Positions 44,856-53,831 of a stretch of 64,000 nt of DNA are shown piece by piece. The stretch covers positions 496,001-560,000 of the forward strand of contig NZ_JAESVN010000001.1 in assembly GCF_016765775.1 (NCBI RefSeq), read 5' to 3'. Both the position numbers and the translations under genes were made by a program. A model generated the notes under the pieces. The model made no database searches. It was not told the DNA's origin and saw nothing but the letters and a program-made list of their open reading frames with translations. Each line of letters opens with the position of its first letter. Position 1 is the first letter of the stretch. The stretch is from Szabonella alba. GTDB taxonomy: Bacteria; Pseudomonadota; Alphaproteobacteria; Rhodobacterales; Rhodobacteraceae.

Positions 44856-46475
44856 ATGGAGTGGTGGCGCGGATCGGTAACCTATCAGATTTACCCGCGA
44901 TCCTTTCAGGACAGCAGTGGCAGCGGGGTGGGGGATCTGGCGGGCATCACCCGGCGGCTTGACCATGTGGCACGGCTGGGGGTGGATGCGGTCTGGCTTT
45001 CGCCGGTCTTTCCCTCTCCCATGGCCGATATGGGCTATGACGTTTCGGATTATACCGATATCGACCCGTCCTTCGGCACGCTGGCGGATTTCGACGCGCT
45101 GGTGGCGCGGGCGCATGATCTGGGGCTGAAGGTCATCATTGATCAGGTGCTCAGCCATTCCTCGGACCGGCACCCGCATTTCATCGAAAGCCGCGCCAGC
45201 CGCGACAATGCGAAATCCGACTGGTATGTCTGGGCCGATGCGCGTCCCGACGGATCGCCACCCAATAACTGGCTGTCGGTCTTCGGCGGGTCGGCCTGGG
45301 AATGGGATTCGCGCAGGCGGCAGTATTACCTGCATAATTTCCTGCCCAGCCAGCCCGATTTCAACTTTCACAATCCGGCTGTGCAGGACTGGCTTTTGTC
45401 GACGCTGCGCTTCTGGCTGGACCGGGGCGTGGACGGGTTCCGTCTGGATACCGTGAATTACTATTTCCACGATGCCGCCCTGCGGTCCAACCCGCCCGAG
45501 CCCGGAAATGCCCCTGCGCCCGCCGTCAATCCCTATGACATGCAGCGCCATCTTCATTCCAAGACGCAGGCAGAAAACATCGGCTTTCTGGAACGGCTGC
45601 GCGCGCTGATGGACGAATACGACGCCCGCACCACGGTTGGTGAGGTCGGTGAGGCCGCAGCCCATTCCCTGCCCATCATGGCCGAGTATACAAGGCCCGG
45701 GCGGCTGCATATGGCCTATAGTTTCGCGATGCTGGGGCCGGACTTCACCGCCGCACATTTCCGCAGCCAGATCGAGGGCTTCTACCGCGCCGCGCCCGAG
45801 GGCTGCCCCTGCTGGAGCTTTTCCAATCATGACGTGATCCGCCATGTCAGCCGCTGGTCGGACCATGGCGAGCCCGAACCGCTGGCCCGGCTGACGGCGG
45901 CGATGCTGACGGGGTTTCAGGGCTCGCTCTGCCTGTATCAGGGGGAGGAGCTGGGCCAGACCGAGACCGATATCCTTTATCATGAACTGACCGATCCGCC
46001 GGGCTTCCGCTTCTGGCCCGATTACAAGGGGCGCGATGGCTGCCGGACGCCGATGGTCTGGGATGGCTCTGCCCATGGCGGGTTCACTACCGGCAGGCCA
46101 TGGTTGCCGGTCAAGCCCGAACAGGCCGCCCGCCATGTGGCCGGGCAAGAGGGCGTTGCGGGGTCAGTGCTGGAAACCTGGCGTGCGCTGCTGGCCTTCC
46201 GCCGCGCGCAACTGGCGCTGCGGCTGGGGACCAGTGTGTTTCTGGACCTGCCTGAACCGGTTCTGGGCTTTGTGCGCCAACAGGGGAAGGCGGCTGTGCT
46301 GTGCCTTTACAACCTGTCCCCCCACCCGCAGGCGCTGACTGTTTCGGGCGCGGATGCGCTGATCGGGCCATCACAGGCGGTCACGCGCGACGGCGATGCC
46401 CTGCGGCTGGGGGCGAATGGCTTTGCCTTCCTGTCGCTGCCGGATGGAGGCAGGGGGCTGTCGGTTCGAGGCTGA
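44856..46475 (+). CDS. GH13 alpha-glucosidase
   Basis: Retaining alpha-glucosidase of GH13, 539 residues, acting on short alpha-glucosides. The N-terminus MEWWRGSVTYQIYPRSFQDS is typical. Conserved regions are DQVLSHSSDRHPHF, DGFRLDTVNYY (nucleophile Asp), TVGEVGE (acid/base Glu) and SFSNHDVIRHV (third acid). The ATG at 44856 has AGGAG with 6-nt spacing. At the ATG at 44850 the AGGAG abuts the codon. No sugar ABC transporter or regulator adjoins it here, unlike agl operons. Confidence 0.93.
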   Translation: MEWWRGSVTYQIYPRSFQDSSGSGVGDLAGITRRLDHVARLGVDAVWLSPVFPSPMADMGYDVSDYTDIDPSFGTLADFDALVARAHDLGLKVIIDQVLSHSSDRHPHFIESRASRDNAKSDWYVWADARPDGSPPNNWLSVFGGSAWEWDSRRRQYYLHNFLPSQPDFNFHNPAVQDWLLSTLRFWLDRGVDGFRLDTVNYYFHDAALRSNPPEPGNAPAPAVNPYDMQRHLHSKTQAENIGFLERLRALMDEYDARTTVGEVGEAAAHSLPIMAEYTRPGRLHMAYSFAMLGPDFTAAHFRSQIEGFYRAAPEGCPCWSFSNHDVIRHVSRWSDHGEPEPLARLTAAMLTGFQGSLCLYQGEELGQTETDILYHELTDPPGFRFWPDYKGRDGCRTPMVWDGSAHGGFTTGRPWLPVKPEQAARHVAGQEGVAGSVLETWRALLAFRRAQLALRLGTSVFLDLPEPVLGFVRQQGKAAVLCLYNLSPHPQALTVSGADALIGPSQAVTRDGDALRLGANGFAFLSLPDGGRGLSVRG

Positions 46476-46496
46476 TCGAAACGCTTGGAGCAGGCG

Positions 46497-47312
46497 CTAT
46501 TGCGCCAGCCCCTGCGCGATCAGGTAATCCGCGCCGCGACGCAGGCCGCGAAGGTCATTCACCTCAAGGATCAGCCTTGGATTGTGACGCAGCTTGCCAA
46601 GGGCGGCAAAGATCGCACGCCAGTTCAGCGGCCCGTCGCCCGGATGCCAGTGCCGGTCGGCAAAACCGTCACTGTCCTGCAGATGAACATGGTCCAGCCG
46701 CTTGCCCGCCGCCTTGACATACAGATCCACCGGCGGCCCGCCCAGAGTGACATGGGCATATTGGGCATGTCCTGTATCGAGGGACACCTTCAATGCCGTT
46801 GAACCCAGCGCATCGACAATGCGGCAGCGCGCGGCGGGGTCGACATCCTCGATATTCTCCATCACCAGCGTGACGCCCGCGCCCTCGGCGCGGTCCAGCA
46901 CCGGGCCCAGCAGATAGCGCAGCCTCTCGATCTGGATCAGCGCCTCATTCGGGTCATCCTGATGGCCGCCATGATCCCAGCCGGTGACCGGGGAATGCAC
47001 GACCATCTGCGTCGCCCCCACCGCCTCACACACTCCAAGACATTGCAGCAGCCGTTTCTGCACGATCAACGCCACTTCCGGGTCGGCTGTATCCAGCGCA
47101 AAGCCGATATAGGGCCCATGCAGGCCGATCCGCCCCTGCAGCCCGTCGATCAGGCGTTTCGTGCGCTCAATGGCCGGGGTCAGATCGCCGGTCAGCGCGC
47201 GCGCGGTGCAGAAGCTCTGGATTTCCAGATCGCGGGGGGCGGACAGCATCCAATCGCGATGCAGCTCCAGCATGTCAAGCGTCAGGGCAGCGCCAAGGAC
47301 GGGCAGGGTCAA
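46497..47312 (-). CDS. Sugar phosphate isomerase/epimerase-like TIM barrel protein
   Basis: AP-endonuclease family 2 / xylose isomerase-like TIM barrel, 271 residues. Likely metal-ligand motifs are LHGPYIGF (His), VVHSPVTGW (His), LVMENIEDVD (Glu), SLDTGHAQY (Asp-His), LDHVHLQDSDGFADRHWHPG (His, Asp, His) and ILEVNDL (Glu). The start codon is TTG at 47312, overlapping the stop of the upstream gene as TTGA, with GGGAG 7 nt before it. The substrate is unknown. Translational coupling to a MaoC-Pta protein is notable. Confidence 0.82.
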   Translation of the reverse strand: MTLPVLGAALTLDMLELHRDWMLSAPRDLEIQSFCTARALTGDLTPAIERTKRLIDGLQGRIGLHGPYIGFALDTADPEVALIVQKRLLQCLGVCEAVGATQMVVHSPVTGWDHGGHQDDPNEALIQIERLRYLLGPVLDRAEGAGVTLVMENIEDVDPAARCRIVDALGSTALKVSLDTGHAQYAHVTLGGPPVDLYVKAAGKRLDHVHLQDSDGFADRHWHPGDGPLNWRAIFAALGKLRHNPRLILEVNDLRGLRRGADYLIAQGLAQ

Positions 47313-48706
47313 TGCAGGTCTCCCTCAGGGGTGGTGGACAGGCGGGCGTGATGGATGGCGGCGATTGCGCAGGAGGCAAGCCGCGCCATCGTACTGTCGG
47401 ATCGGGAATTCAGGATCACCGGCACTTTCGCGCCCATCACCAGTCCCGCCGATTCCGCATGGCTGAGATAGGCAAGCTGTTTTGCCAGCATATTGCCCGC
47501 ATCAATGCCCGGCACGATCAGAACCTCGGCCCGGCCCGCCACTTCCGATGTCAGGCCCTTGGTGCGGGCGGCGGCAAGGGACACGGCATTGTCCATCGCC
47601 AGCGGCCCGTCGACATAGCCCCCGGTGATCTGCCCGCGTTCGGCCATCTTGGACAGAAGCGCTGCGTCAAGCGATGACGGGATCGCGGGGTTCACCGTTT
47701 CCACCGCCGACAGCACTCCGACCCGGGGCCGGGCAATGCCGATCGAGATGGCAAGATCGATGGCATTCTGCACGATATCGACCTTGGTCGGCAGGTCGGG
47801 CGCGATGTTGATCGCCGCATCCGAAACCAGCAGCGGATGATCCAGCCCCGGCACATCCATCACGAAAATATGGGTCAGCTTGCGCCCGATGCGCAGGCCC
47901 CGGTCACGGTCGACAAGGGCGCGCAGCATTTCATCGGTATGCAGATGCCCCTTCATCACCGCATCGGCACGGCCCTCATGGACCAGCGCCACGGCGCGGG
48001 CGGCGGCCTCGGGTGCCGATCCGCAGTCGATGATCTCCACCCCCTCCAGATCCGCGCCAAGCGCCTTGGCCGCCGCAGTGATCCGTGCGTTGCGCCCGAC
48101 AAGGATCGGGGTGATGATCGTATGGCGCTGCGCCATCAGCGCGCCGCCCAGACTGTCGGCGGTTTCAGGGCAGATCACTGCAACGCGTAGGGGGGGCAGC
48201 GGGGCGGCAATGGCCAGCAGCGCCTCAAAATGCCGGTGGCGGCGCACGGTAAGGCCCGGCAGGGATGAGCCGTCGACCCGGTATTTCCGCAGGGGCAGGC
48301 GCACGGTCACCTCACCGGTCAGGACCGGCTCTTCGCCCGGCAGGCGCAGCACCTCGGCGGCAAGCGTGGCGCTGTCGGGCGACAGGGCCGTGACGGTGAC
48401 GGTGGTGCGCAACTCCTCACCGGCATGGGCGCGGGTGTGAAAGCGGTAATTCTGCGCCAGCGTCACGATGCCCGGACCGGGAAGCTGCGTGCCAAGCAGG
48501 GCCGTGACAAGGCTGGCGGCAAAGGCGGAAGGCACCAGCGCCTCGGCCTGCCCGTCGCCATCGCCGTCCAGCCCCGGCAGATGCAGCGGATTGTGATTGC
48601 CGGTGGCGGCGGCAAAGATGAACAGGTCATCGGTCGTGCAAAGCCGCGTGGACGAGGCGCTTTGCCCCAGCCGCAATTCGTCAAACAGGTGGTTTTCAAG
48701 GATCAT
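47309..48706 (-). CDS. Bifunctional enoyl-CoA hydratase/phosphate acyltransferase
   Basis: Fusion of an N-terminal MaoC-like hot-dog domain (about 1-150; FIFAAATGNHNPLHLPGLDG, then VPSAFAASLVTALLGTQLPG) with a C-terminal phosphate acetyl/butyryltransferase domain (about 170-460; ADAVMKGHLHTDEMLRALVD, KLTHIFVMDVPGLDHPLLVS, ITGGYVDGPLAMDNAVS). The hydratase acts on 2-enoyl-CoA and the second domain exchanges acyl-CoA for acyl-phosphate. Such fusions usually precede an acetate/butyrate kinase. Here the next gene is a sugar isomerase-like protein instead. Confidence 0.9.
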   Translation of the reverse strand: MILENHLFDELRLGQSASSTRLCTTDDLFIFAAATGNHNPLHLPGLDGDGDGQAEALVPSAFAASLVTALLGTQLPGPGIVTLAQNYRFHTRAHAGEELRTTVTVTALSPDSATLAAEVLRLPGEEPVLTGEVTVRLPLRKYRVDGSSLPGLTVRRHRHFEALLAIAAPLPPLRVAVICPETADSLGGALMAQRHTIITPILVGRNARITAAAKALGADLEGVEIIDCGSAPEAAARAVALVHEGRADAVMKGHLHTDEMLRALVDRDRGLRIGRKLTHIFVMDVPGLDHPLLVSDAAINIAPDLPTKVDIVQNAIDLAISIGIARPRVGVLSAVETVNPAIPSSLDAALLSKMAERGQITGGYVDGPLAMDNAVSLAAARTKGLTSEVAGRAEVLIVPGIDAGNMLAKQLAYLSHAESAGLVMGAKVPVILNSRSDSTMARLASCAIAAIHHARLSTTPEGDLH

Positions 48707-48836
48707 CCGGCAGGCCCCCGCAAGCTGCGCACAGTCTGACGCGGACGCGCGGTGCAGGCAAGGGCTGCAAGCGGGGGCGCGGGTGGAGTATTCGGGCCGT
48801 CGGGCGGGGCGACAGTCCCTTTGTCAGATCCGTCTG

Positions 48837-49034
48837 TCAGACCGGGGCGGCGGCAAAGCCGATGGCGGCAAGGGCCGCGATCACCGCTTGCGGGCTGGCC
48901 TGCGTGTCAATCTCCGCGCGCCGGGCGGGCAGGTCGATATGGGTTGCGGCCTGCGGATCAAGGGCTGCGACTGCGGATTCAATCGCCGACCTGCAATGGC
49001 CGCAGGACATGTCGGGTATGGAAAGGGTCAGCAT
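48837..49034 (-). CDS. copZ: Copper chaperone, heavy-metal-associated domain
   Basis: CopZ-like metallochaperone, 65 residues, with the Cu(I)-binding motif PDMSCGHC and the ferredoxin-like fold pattern through VIAALAAIGFAAAPV. I use the ATG at 49034 because GGAG lies 7 nt upstream. An ATG six codons earlier has no binding site. It diverges from copA and has its own MerR-type promoter candidate. Confidence 0.9.
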   Translation of the reverse strand: MLTLSIPDMSCGHCRSAIESAVAALDPQAATHIDLPARRAEIDTQASPQAVIAALAAIGFAAAPV

Positions 49035-49065
49035 CACAGCACTCCGGGTCATCGGTTCGGGATCC

Positions 49066-49096
49066 AGATGGACACTTCCGGTGGCAGGAAGGTCAA
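49066..49096 (-). promoter_or_regulatory. CueR-type promoter candidate for copZ
   Basis: On the minus strand, -35 TTGACC is followed by the 19-bp spacer TTCCTGCCACCGGAAGTGT, which contains the CTTCC/GGAAG dyad, and then CCATCT as -10. A 19-bp spacer with a central dyad is the hallmark of MerR-family activation. Confidence 0.6.
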
Positions 49097-49124
49097 GCCC
49101 CTTGCGAAATATCGCCCGCCACCC

Positions 49125-49155
49125 TTGACCTTCCTGTGACTGGAAGCCTTATCTC
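49125..49155 (+). promoter_or_regulatory. CueR-type promoter candidate for copA-cueR
   Basis: TTGACC (-35, 49125-49130), a 19-bp spacer TTCCTGTGACTGGAAGCCT with the dyad CTTCC-N7-GGAAG, and TATCTC (-10, 49150-49155). The layout matches CueR-regulated copA promoters and lies 35 bp before the copA start. Confidence 0.7.
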
Positions 49156-49189
49156 CGATACCGAACAGACGAAACCCGGAGGGTTCGCG

Positions 49190-51604
49190 ATGGACGGATA
49201 CAGTTTCACGGTTGACGGAATGAGCTGCGCGGCCTGTGTGGGCCGGGTGGAGCGTGTCCTGTCCGCAGTTGACGGCGCCGGGCAGGCGCGGGTCAATCTG
49301 GCCGCAGGCCGCGCCTCGGTCAAAGGCGGCGCTGCGACGGATCTGGCGGCGGCCCTGTCGCGGGCGGGGTTCACGGCGCGGGAGGATCATCTGCGCCTGT
49401 CGGTGACAGGCATGGACTGCGCCTCCTGCATCGGGCGGGTCGAGGCGGCGCTGACGGCCTTGCCCGGTGTGACCGAGGCCCGGGTCAATCTGGCAGCTGG
49501 AACCGCAGATGTTCGATTTTTGGCGGGTTCATTGACAGTAAATACCTTGATTTCCGCCATTTCCGGAATTGGATATGTCGCAAATCTGCAAGAAAAATCT
49601 GCCTCCACCCCGGATGCCAGCCTGCCCTTGCGGCGCGATTTCTGGCTGGCGGCGCTGCTGGCCCTGCCGGTTTTCCTGTCGGAAATGGGCGGGCATGTTG
49701 TTCCCGCCCTGCATCACGGACTGCATGGGGTGATCGGACAACAGGGGCTTTGGATCCTGCAATTCCTGCTGACCACGCTGCTGCTGATCGGGCCGGGGCG
49801 GCAGTTTTTCATCCGGGGCTGGGCCGCATTGCGCCATGCGGCGCCGGATATGAATGCCCTTGTAATGATCGGCACCGGTGCGGCATGGATCTATTCCAGC
49901 ATCGCCACTTTCGCGCCTGCGCTGCTGCCCGCCGCGTCGCGCGCGGTCTATTTCGAATCGGCGGCGGTGATCGTGACGCTGATCCTGCTGGGCCGCTGGA
50001 TGGAAGCGCGCGCCAAGGGCCAAAGCGGGGCCGCGATTGCCCGGCTGGTCGGGCTGCAACCGCGTCAGGCGCTGGTCGAAACCGATGGCGGAACTGAGGA
50101 ACGCCCCATCGCCGCCCTGCATCCCGGCGATATCCTGCATCTGCGCCCCGGGGAACGGGTTGCCGTGGATGGCGCGGTGATCGACGGAAATTCATGGCTG
50201 GATGAGGCCATGCTGACCGGAGAGCCGCAGCCCGTGGCCAAGGGTCCGGGCGATGCGGTGACGGGCGGCACGGTCAACGGCACCGGCGCGCTGCGCTATC
50301 GCGCGATGCGGGTCGGGCAGGATACGGTTCTGGCGCAGATCATCCGGCTGGTCGCGGATGCGCAGGGCGCGCGGTTGCCGGTGCAGGATCTGGTGAACCG
50401 GATCACCGGCTGGTTCGTGCCGGCGGTTCTGGCCGTGGCGCTGGCGACGGTCGGGCTGTGGCTGCTCTTCGGCCCCGAGCCGCGTCTGACCCATGCGCTG
50501 GTCGCAGGTGTGGCGGTGCTGATCGTGGCCTGTCCCTGCGCGATGGGGCTGGCGGTGCCGGTCTCGATCATGGTGGGGACGGGCCGCGCGGCGGAACTGG
50601 GCGTGCTGTTCCGGCGCGGCGATGCGCTGCAGGCGCTGCAGGGCATCGGCATACTGGCGCTGGACAAGACCGGCACCCTGACCGCAGGCCAGCCCGAACT
50701 GACCGATATCGCGCTGGCCGGGGGGGAGGATGAGCCGGCGATTCTGGCCGCCATTGCCGCCATCGAGGCGCGGTCCGAGCACCCGCTGGCCCGCGCGATA
50801 TGCCGCGCGGCAAATGCGCGGGGGCTGGACCTGCCCGCGGTCACCGCCTTCACTGCGCTGCCCGGCCATGGGGTCAGCGCCGAGATTGCGGGCGCGCGCT
50901 GGATCATCGGGGCGGATCGTCTGATGCGCGCCGAAGGGGTGGAGACCGCGCCGCTGTCGGACCGCGCAGACGGTTGGGCCGCCGAAGGGCGCAGCCCGGT
51001 CTATGCCGCGCGCGACGGGCGGATTGTGGCGGCGCTGGCCGTGGCTGATCCGGTGAAACCCGGCACGCCCGAGGCGCTGGCCCGCCTGCGCGCCTTGGGG
51101 CTGCGGCTGGTCATGGTGACCGGCGACAACCGCGCCGCGGCGGCGGCGATTGCTGCAAGGCTGGGGCTGGATGAGGTCCGCGCCGAGATCCTGCCCGAAG
51201 GCAAGGTTGCGGTTCTGGCCGAACTGATGCAGCAGGGCCGCACCGGGTTTGTCGGCGACGGCATCAACGATGCCCCGGCGCTGGCCCGGGCGGATGTCGG
51301 CATCGCCATCGGCACCGGCACCGATGTCGCGATGGAAAGCGCCGATGTCGTGCTGGTCTCGGGCGATCTGCGCGGCGTGGTTGCCGCACTGGAGATCAGC
51401 CGCGCCACGATGCGCAATATCCGCCAGAACCTGTTCTGGGCCTTCGGCTATAATATCGCGCTGATCCCGGTCGCGGTGGGGCTGTTCTATCCCGCCTTCG
51501 GGATGCAGCTTTCGCCCATGCTGGCGGCAGGCGCCATGGCGGCCTCGTCGCTGCTGGTGCTGGGCAATGCGCTGCGGTTGCGGTTTGCAGGAGGACGGGC
51601 ATGA
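49190..51604 (+). CDS. copA: Copper-exporting P1B-type ATPase
   Basis: Inner-membrane Cu(I) efflux pump, 804 residues. Two N-terminal HMA domains carry CAAC (residues 13-16) and CASC (77-80). Eight TM helices follow the P1B plan, with the transmembrane metal site CPC in VACPCAMGLAVP, the TGE loop in LDEAMLTGEPQPV, phosphorylation site DKTGTLT, HP in SEHPLARAI, and VGDGINDAPAL. The ATG at 49190 has GGAGG with 7-nt spacing. The longer upstream frame overlaps copZ and is not coding. Coupled by ATGA to cueR. Confidence 0.97.
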   Translation: MDGYSFTVDGMSCAACVGRVERVLSAVDGAGQARVNLAAGRASVKGGAATDLAAALSRAGFTAREDHLRLSVTGMDCASCIGRVEAALTALPGVTEARVNLAAGTADVRFLAGSLTVNTLISAISGIGYVANLQEKSASTPDASLPLRRDFWLAALLALPVFLSEMGGHVVPALHHGLHGVIGQQGLWILQFLLTTLLLIGPGRQFFIRGWAALRHAAPDMNALVMIGTGAAWIYSSIATFAPALLPAASRAVYFESAAVIVTLILLGRWMEARAKGQSGAAIARLVGLQPRQALVETDGGTEERPIAALHPGDILHLRPGERVAVDGAVIDGNSWLDEAMLTGEPQPVAKGPGDAVTGGTVNGTGALRYRAMRVGQDTVLAQIIRLVADAQGARLPVQDLVNRITGWFVPAVLAVALATVGLWLLFGPEPRLTHALVAGVAVLIVACPCAMGLAVPVSIMVGTGRAAELGVLFRRGDALQALQGIGILALDKTGTLTAGQPELTDIALAGGEDEPAILAAIAAIEARSEHPLARAICRAANARGLDLPAVTAFTALPGHGVSAEIAGARWIIGADRLMRAEGVETAPLSDRADGWAAEGRSPVYAARDGRIVAALAVADPVKPGTPEALARLRALGLRLVMVTGDNRAAAAAIAARLGLDEVRAEILPEGKVAVLAELMQQGRTGFVGDGINDAPALARADVGIAIGTGTDVAMESADVVLVSGDLRGVVAALEISRATMRNIRQNLFWAFGYNIALIPVAVGLFYPAFGMQLSPMLAAGAMAASSLLVLGNALRLRFAGGRA

Positions 51605-52002
51605 ATATCAAACAGGCCGGAGAGGCGGCGGGACTGCCCGCCAAGACGATCCGCTATTATGAAGAGGTGGGCCTGATCCGACCCTTGCGTGGGGCCAATG
51701 GCTATCGCCATTTTCGCGAAAGCGATGTGCACAAGCTGGGCTTTCTGGGCCGGGCGCGCGCCCTTGGCTTCACCATCGAGGATTGCCGGCTGCTGCTGTC
51801 GCTTTATGAGGACAAGACCCGCGCCAGTTCCGAGGTGAAGGCCATTGCCAGCCGGCATCTGGCGCAGATCAGCCACAAGATTGCGGAACTGCGCGCGATG
51901 GAGGCAACATTGTCGCATCTGGTCTCCTGCTGCGCGGGGGATGCCCGGCCCGATTGCCCGATCCTTGGCGATCTGGCACCGCCGCCGAACCAGCCTGCAT
52001 AA
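51601..52002 (+). CDS. cueR: Cu(I)-responsive MerR-family regulator CueR
   Basis: Copper sensor that activates copA, 133 residues. The N-terminal HTH reads MNIKQAGEAAGLPAKTIRYY and the wing YEEVGLIRPLRGANGYRHF. The dimerisation helix is followed by the Cu(I)-binding loop with Cys111 and Cys119 (C-x7-C, CAGDARPDC), the CueR spacing. It overlaps the copA stop by 4 bp and converges on the regulator at 52009. Confidence 0.94.
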   Translation: MNIKQAGEAAGLPAKTIRYYEEVGLIRPLRGANGYRHFRESDVHKLGFLGRARALGFTIEDCRLLLSLYEDKTRASSEVKAIASRHLAQISHKIAELRAMEATLSHLVSCCAGDARPDCPILGDLAPPPNQPA

Positions 52003-52008
52003 GCCCGG

Positions 52009-53625
52009 CTACATAAGCTTGCGCAACTGCCCCAACAGGCCGGTGCTGCGCAGCGTGCGGACCGGGTAATCGGGATCGCCCAGCATTCGGTCAAGGGTAA
52101 AGCCGGGTTCGATCTCTTCCAGCCGTTCCTTCATGCTGTTCGCGCGGTCCAGATCGCCCTGATGGGCGTAAAGCGACAGAAGATAGCGGTAAGCGGGGCG
52201 CAGCGAGGGCGCGGCAAAGGCGGCCGCCTCGGCGGCACGGATCGCCTCGGGCAGGCGGCCGGTCGCGACGCAGACCGTGGCGTGATGCGCGTCCCACCAA
52301 TGCCGGAAGGTGGACCGGCTGGCATGGCTGCGGCCCAAAGCCGACATGCGGTAGGCTTCCTCGCCATCCCCGGCCAGCATCTTCGCCACCGCCATGGCCT
52401 GCAGCGCGAACGGATTGCGGGGGTTTTCTTCAAGGGCTGCCAATGCGGCCTGACCGGCGGCCACCGCATCGCCGAACAGCATGGCGCGGGTCTGTGAGAC
52501 CAGCGCCTTGACCGTGGCATTGCCGTCCTGCCGCTCCATCGCATGGGCGGTCAGTGACAGGGCTGCATCATGCAGTTCGGGCTTGCGCGCCTGCCCCAGT
52601 TCGATGGCCTTGACCATCTGCAACAGCCCGCGCCATGCCAGATGCACGGTGTTGCCCTCGACCTCCCATGCCTGTTCCATCAGGCGGTCTGCTTCGGCCA
52701 GTTGCACCTCGTTGAACGAGAACATCTTGTGCAGCGCCAATTGCCCCAAGGCCGCCGATTTCGGCGCGTTGCGCGCCACGCCCAGAACATGCGGCACCCG
52801 TGCCACGGTCCGCTCGGCGGCCTCCCACGCGGTCTGGACCAGCGCCTCGGACCCCGCAAGCGCGGTTGCCGTGCCGGTGAAACGGCAGTCCCGGGAATAC
52901 AGCACCCGACCCGAGGCCAGATGCACGATCTTGATGAAGGCAAGGCAGATGCCGTTATCCTCGATCACATTGCAGTTGATTTCCAGATCTGCGGCGGGCC
53001 GCACGGTTCCGCCCCCGTTCGGGGCGATGGTGCAAGCTGTCAGATGCTCGGCAATATCGGCGGCGATGCGGGCTGAGATGATTTCGGCCACGATCCCCGA
53101 CCCTGTGCCGGGCAGGTTGGCCGTGGTGCAACGCAATGTGACGGGTTCGCCCGCGGGCGTCACATCGGCGCGGATCAGGCCCGCAACCACCGCAGCACCT
53201 GATGCCGCGCGATGCTCGGCCTCCCGCCAGCGCAGGAAGGCCGGATCCCGCACCGAGACGCCTTCCAGCAATTCGCCGCCGGTCTCGGCTGCCGGGCAAA
53301 GGCGCAGGGCGCCGGGGTGCAGCGACAGCCATTCGCGATCGGCGATCAGAATATCGTCATGGGCCCCAAGCGCCTTGCGCAGATCGACCAGCGCCTGCCG
53401 CAGGCTGCCTGCCGCCTGTTGCGGGCCCCGGTCACTCCAGAGCCGTTCCTCGATCCAGCGGCGGCTGCGGCGCTGATCGGGGGCAAGGGCCAGCATGGCA
53501 AGGATCGCGCGCGACTTATGCGGGCGCAGGGACAGATCCTGCCCGTCCTTCAGGGATCGCAGGGTGAACGGGCCGTAAAGGCCAAGCTCCACCACTGCCG
53601 GCTCCGGGGCCCGCTCCGCGTTCAT
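52009..53625 (-). CDS. SARP/BTAD-like transcriptional regulator with C-terminal TPR-like region
   Basis: The 538-residue protein opens with an OmpR-like winged helix (LGLYGPFTLRSLKDGQDLSL, HKSRAILAMLALAPDQRRSR) and SLRQALVDLRKALG (about 10-95), the pattern of SARP/AfsR-type activators. The middle (about 160-290) resembles a FlgO/TolB-like sensor region (GSGIVAEIISARIAADIAEH, SGRVLYSRDCRF). The C-terminal about 250 residues are TPR-like helices (PRNPFALQAMAVAKMLAGDG, PEAIRAAEAAAFAAPSLRPA). It diverges from the Gly-Thr-Gln haloperoxidase-like gene across 206 bp and may control it. AGGA lies 6 nt before the ATG. Confidence 0.82.
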   Translation of the reverse strand: MNAERAPEPAVVELGLYGPFTLRSLKDGQDLSLRPHKSRAILAMLALAPDQRRSRRWIEERLWSDRGPQQAAGSLRQALVDLRKALGAHDDILIADREWLSLHPGALRLCPAAETGGELLEGVSVRDPAFLRWREAEHRAASGAAVVAGLIRADVTPAGEPVTLRCTTANLPGTGSGIVAEIISARIAADIAEHLTACTIAPNGGGTVRPAADLEINCNVIEDNGICLAFIKIVHLASGRVLYSRDCRFTGTATALAGSEALVQTAWEAAERTVARVPHVLGVARNAPKSAALGQLALHKMFSFNEVQLAEADRLMEQAWEVEGNTVHLAWRGLLQMVKAIELGQARKPELHDAALSLTAHAMERQDGNATVKALVSQTRAMLFGDAVAAGQAALAALEENPRNPFALQAMAVAKMLAGDGEEAYRMSALGRSHASRSTFRHWWDAHHATVCVATGRLPEAIRAAEAAAFAAPSLRPAYRYLLSLYAHQGDLDRANSMKERLEEIEPGFTLDRMLGDPDYPVRTLRSTGLLGQLRKLM

Positions 53626-53831
53626 GGTCTATCCTGCCTTCCCGGCTGAACCGTTCCGCCATTCTCCGGCACCCCTTAACCCTGCGTGACACACACCCGA
53701 CCGGACAGCAAACCGGCACCCATTCCCAAACGTCAAAATACCGCAAATTCTGTCACTTGGACAAAAAGGATTTTTGCAGCCCTGACGCGTCCAGCCTAGA
53801 CTGCCCCTGCGCGGCGCGAAAGAGGTTAAGA
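53626..53831. promoter_or_regulatory. Divergent control region between SARP-like regulator and GTQ-repeat gene
   Basis: The 206-bp gap includes an AT-richer patch (about 53730-53776: AAAATACCGCAAATTCTGTC, TTGGACAAAAAGGATTTTTG) that likely holds promoters in both directions. TTGGACAAAAAGG could be a -35-like region for the repeat gene. I see no clear tandem SARP box of 11-bp or 22-bp repeats. Confidence 0.35.

Noticed and set aside
46463-46480. GGTTCGA motif resembling a tRNA T-arm
   Set aside because: No cloverleaf can be built around it and it lies at the end of the glucosidase gene. I found no tRNA in the window.
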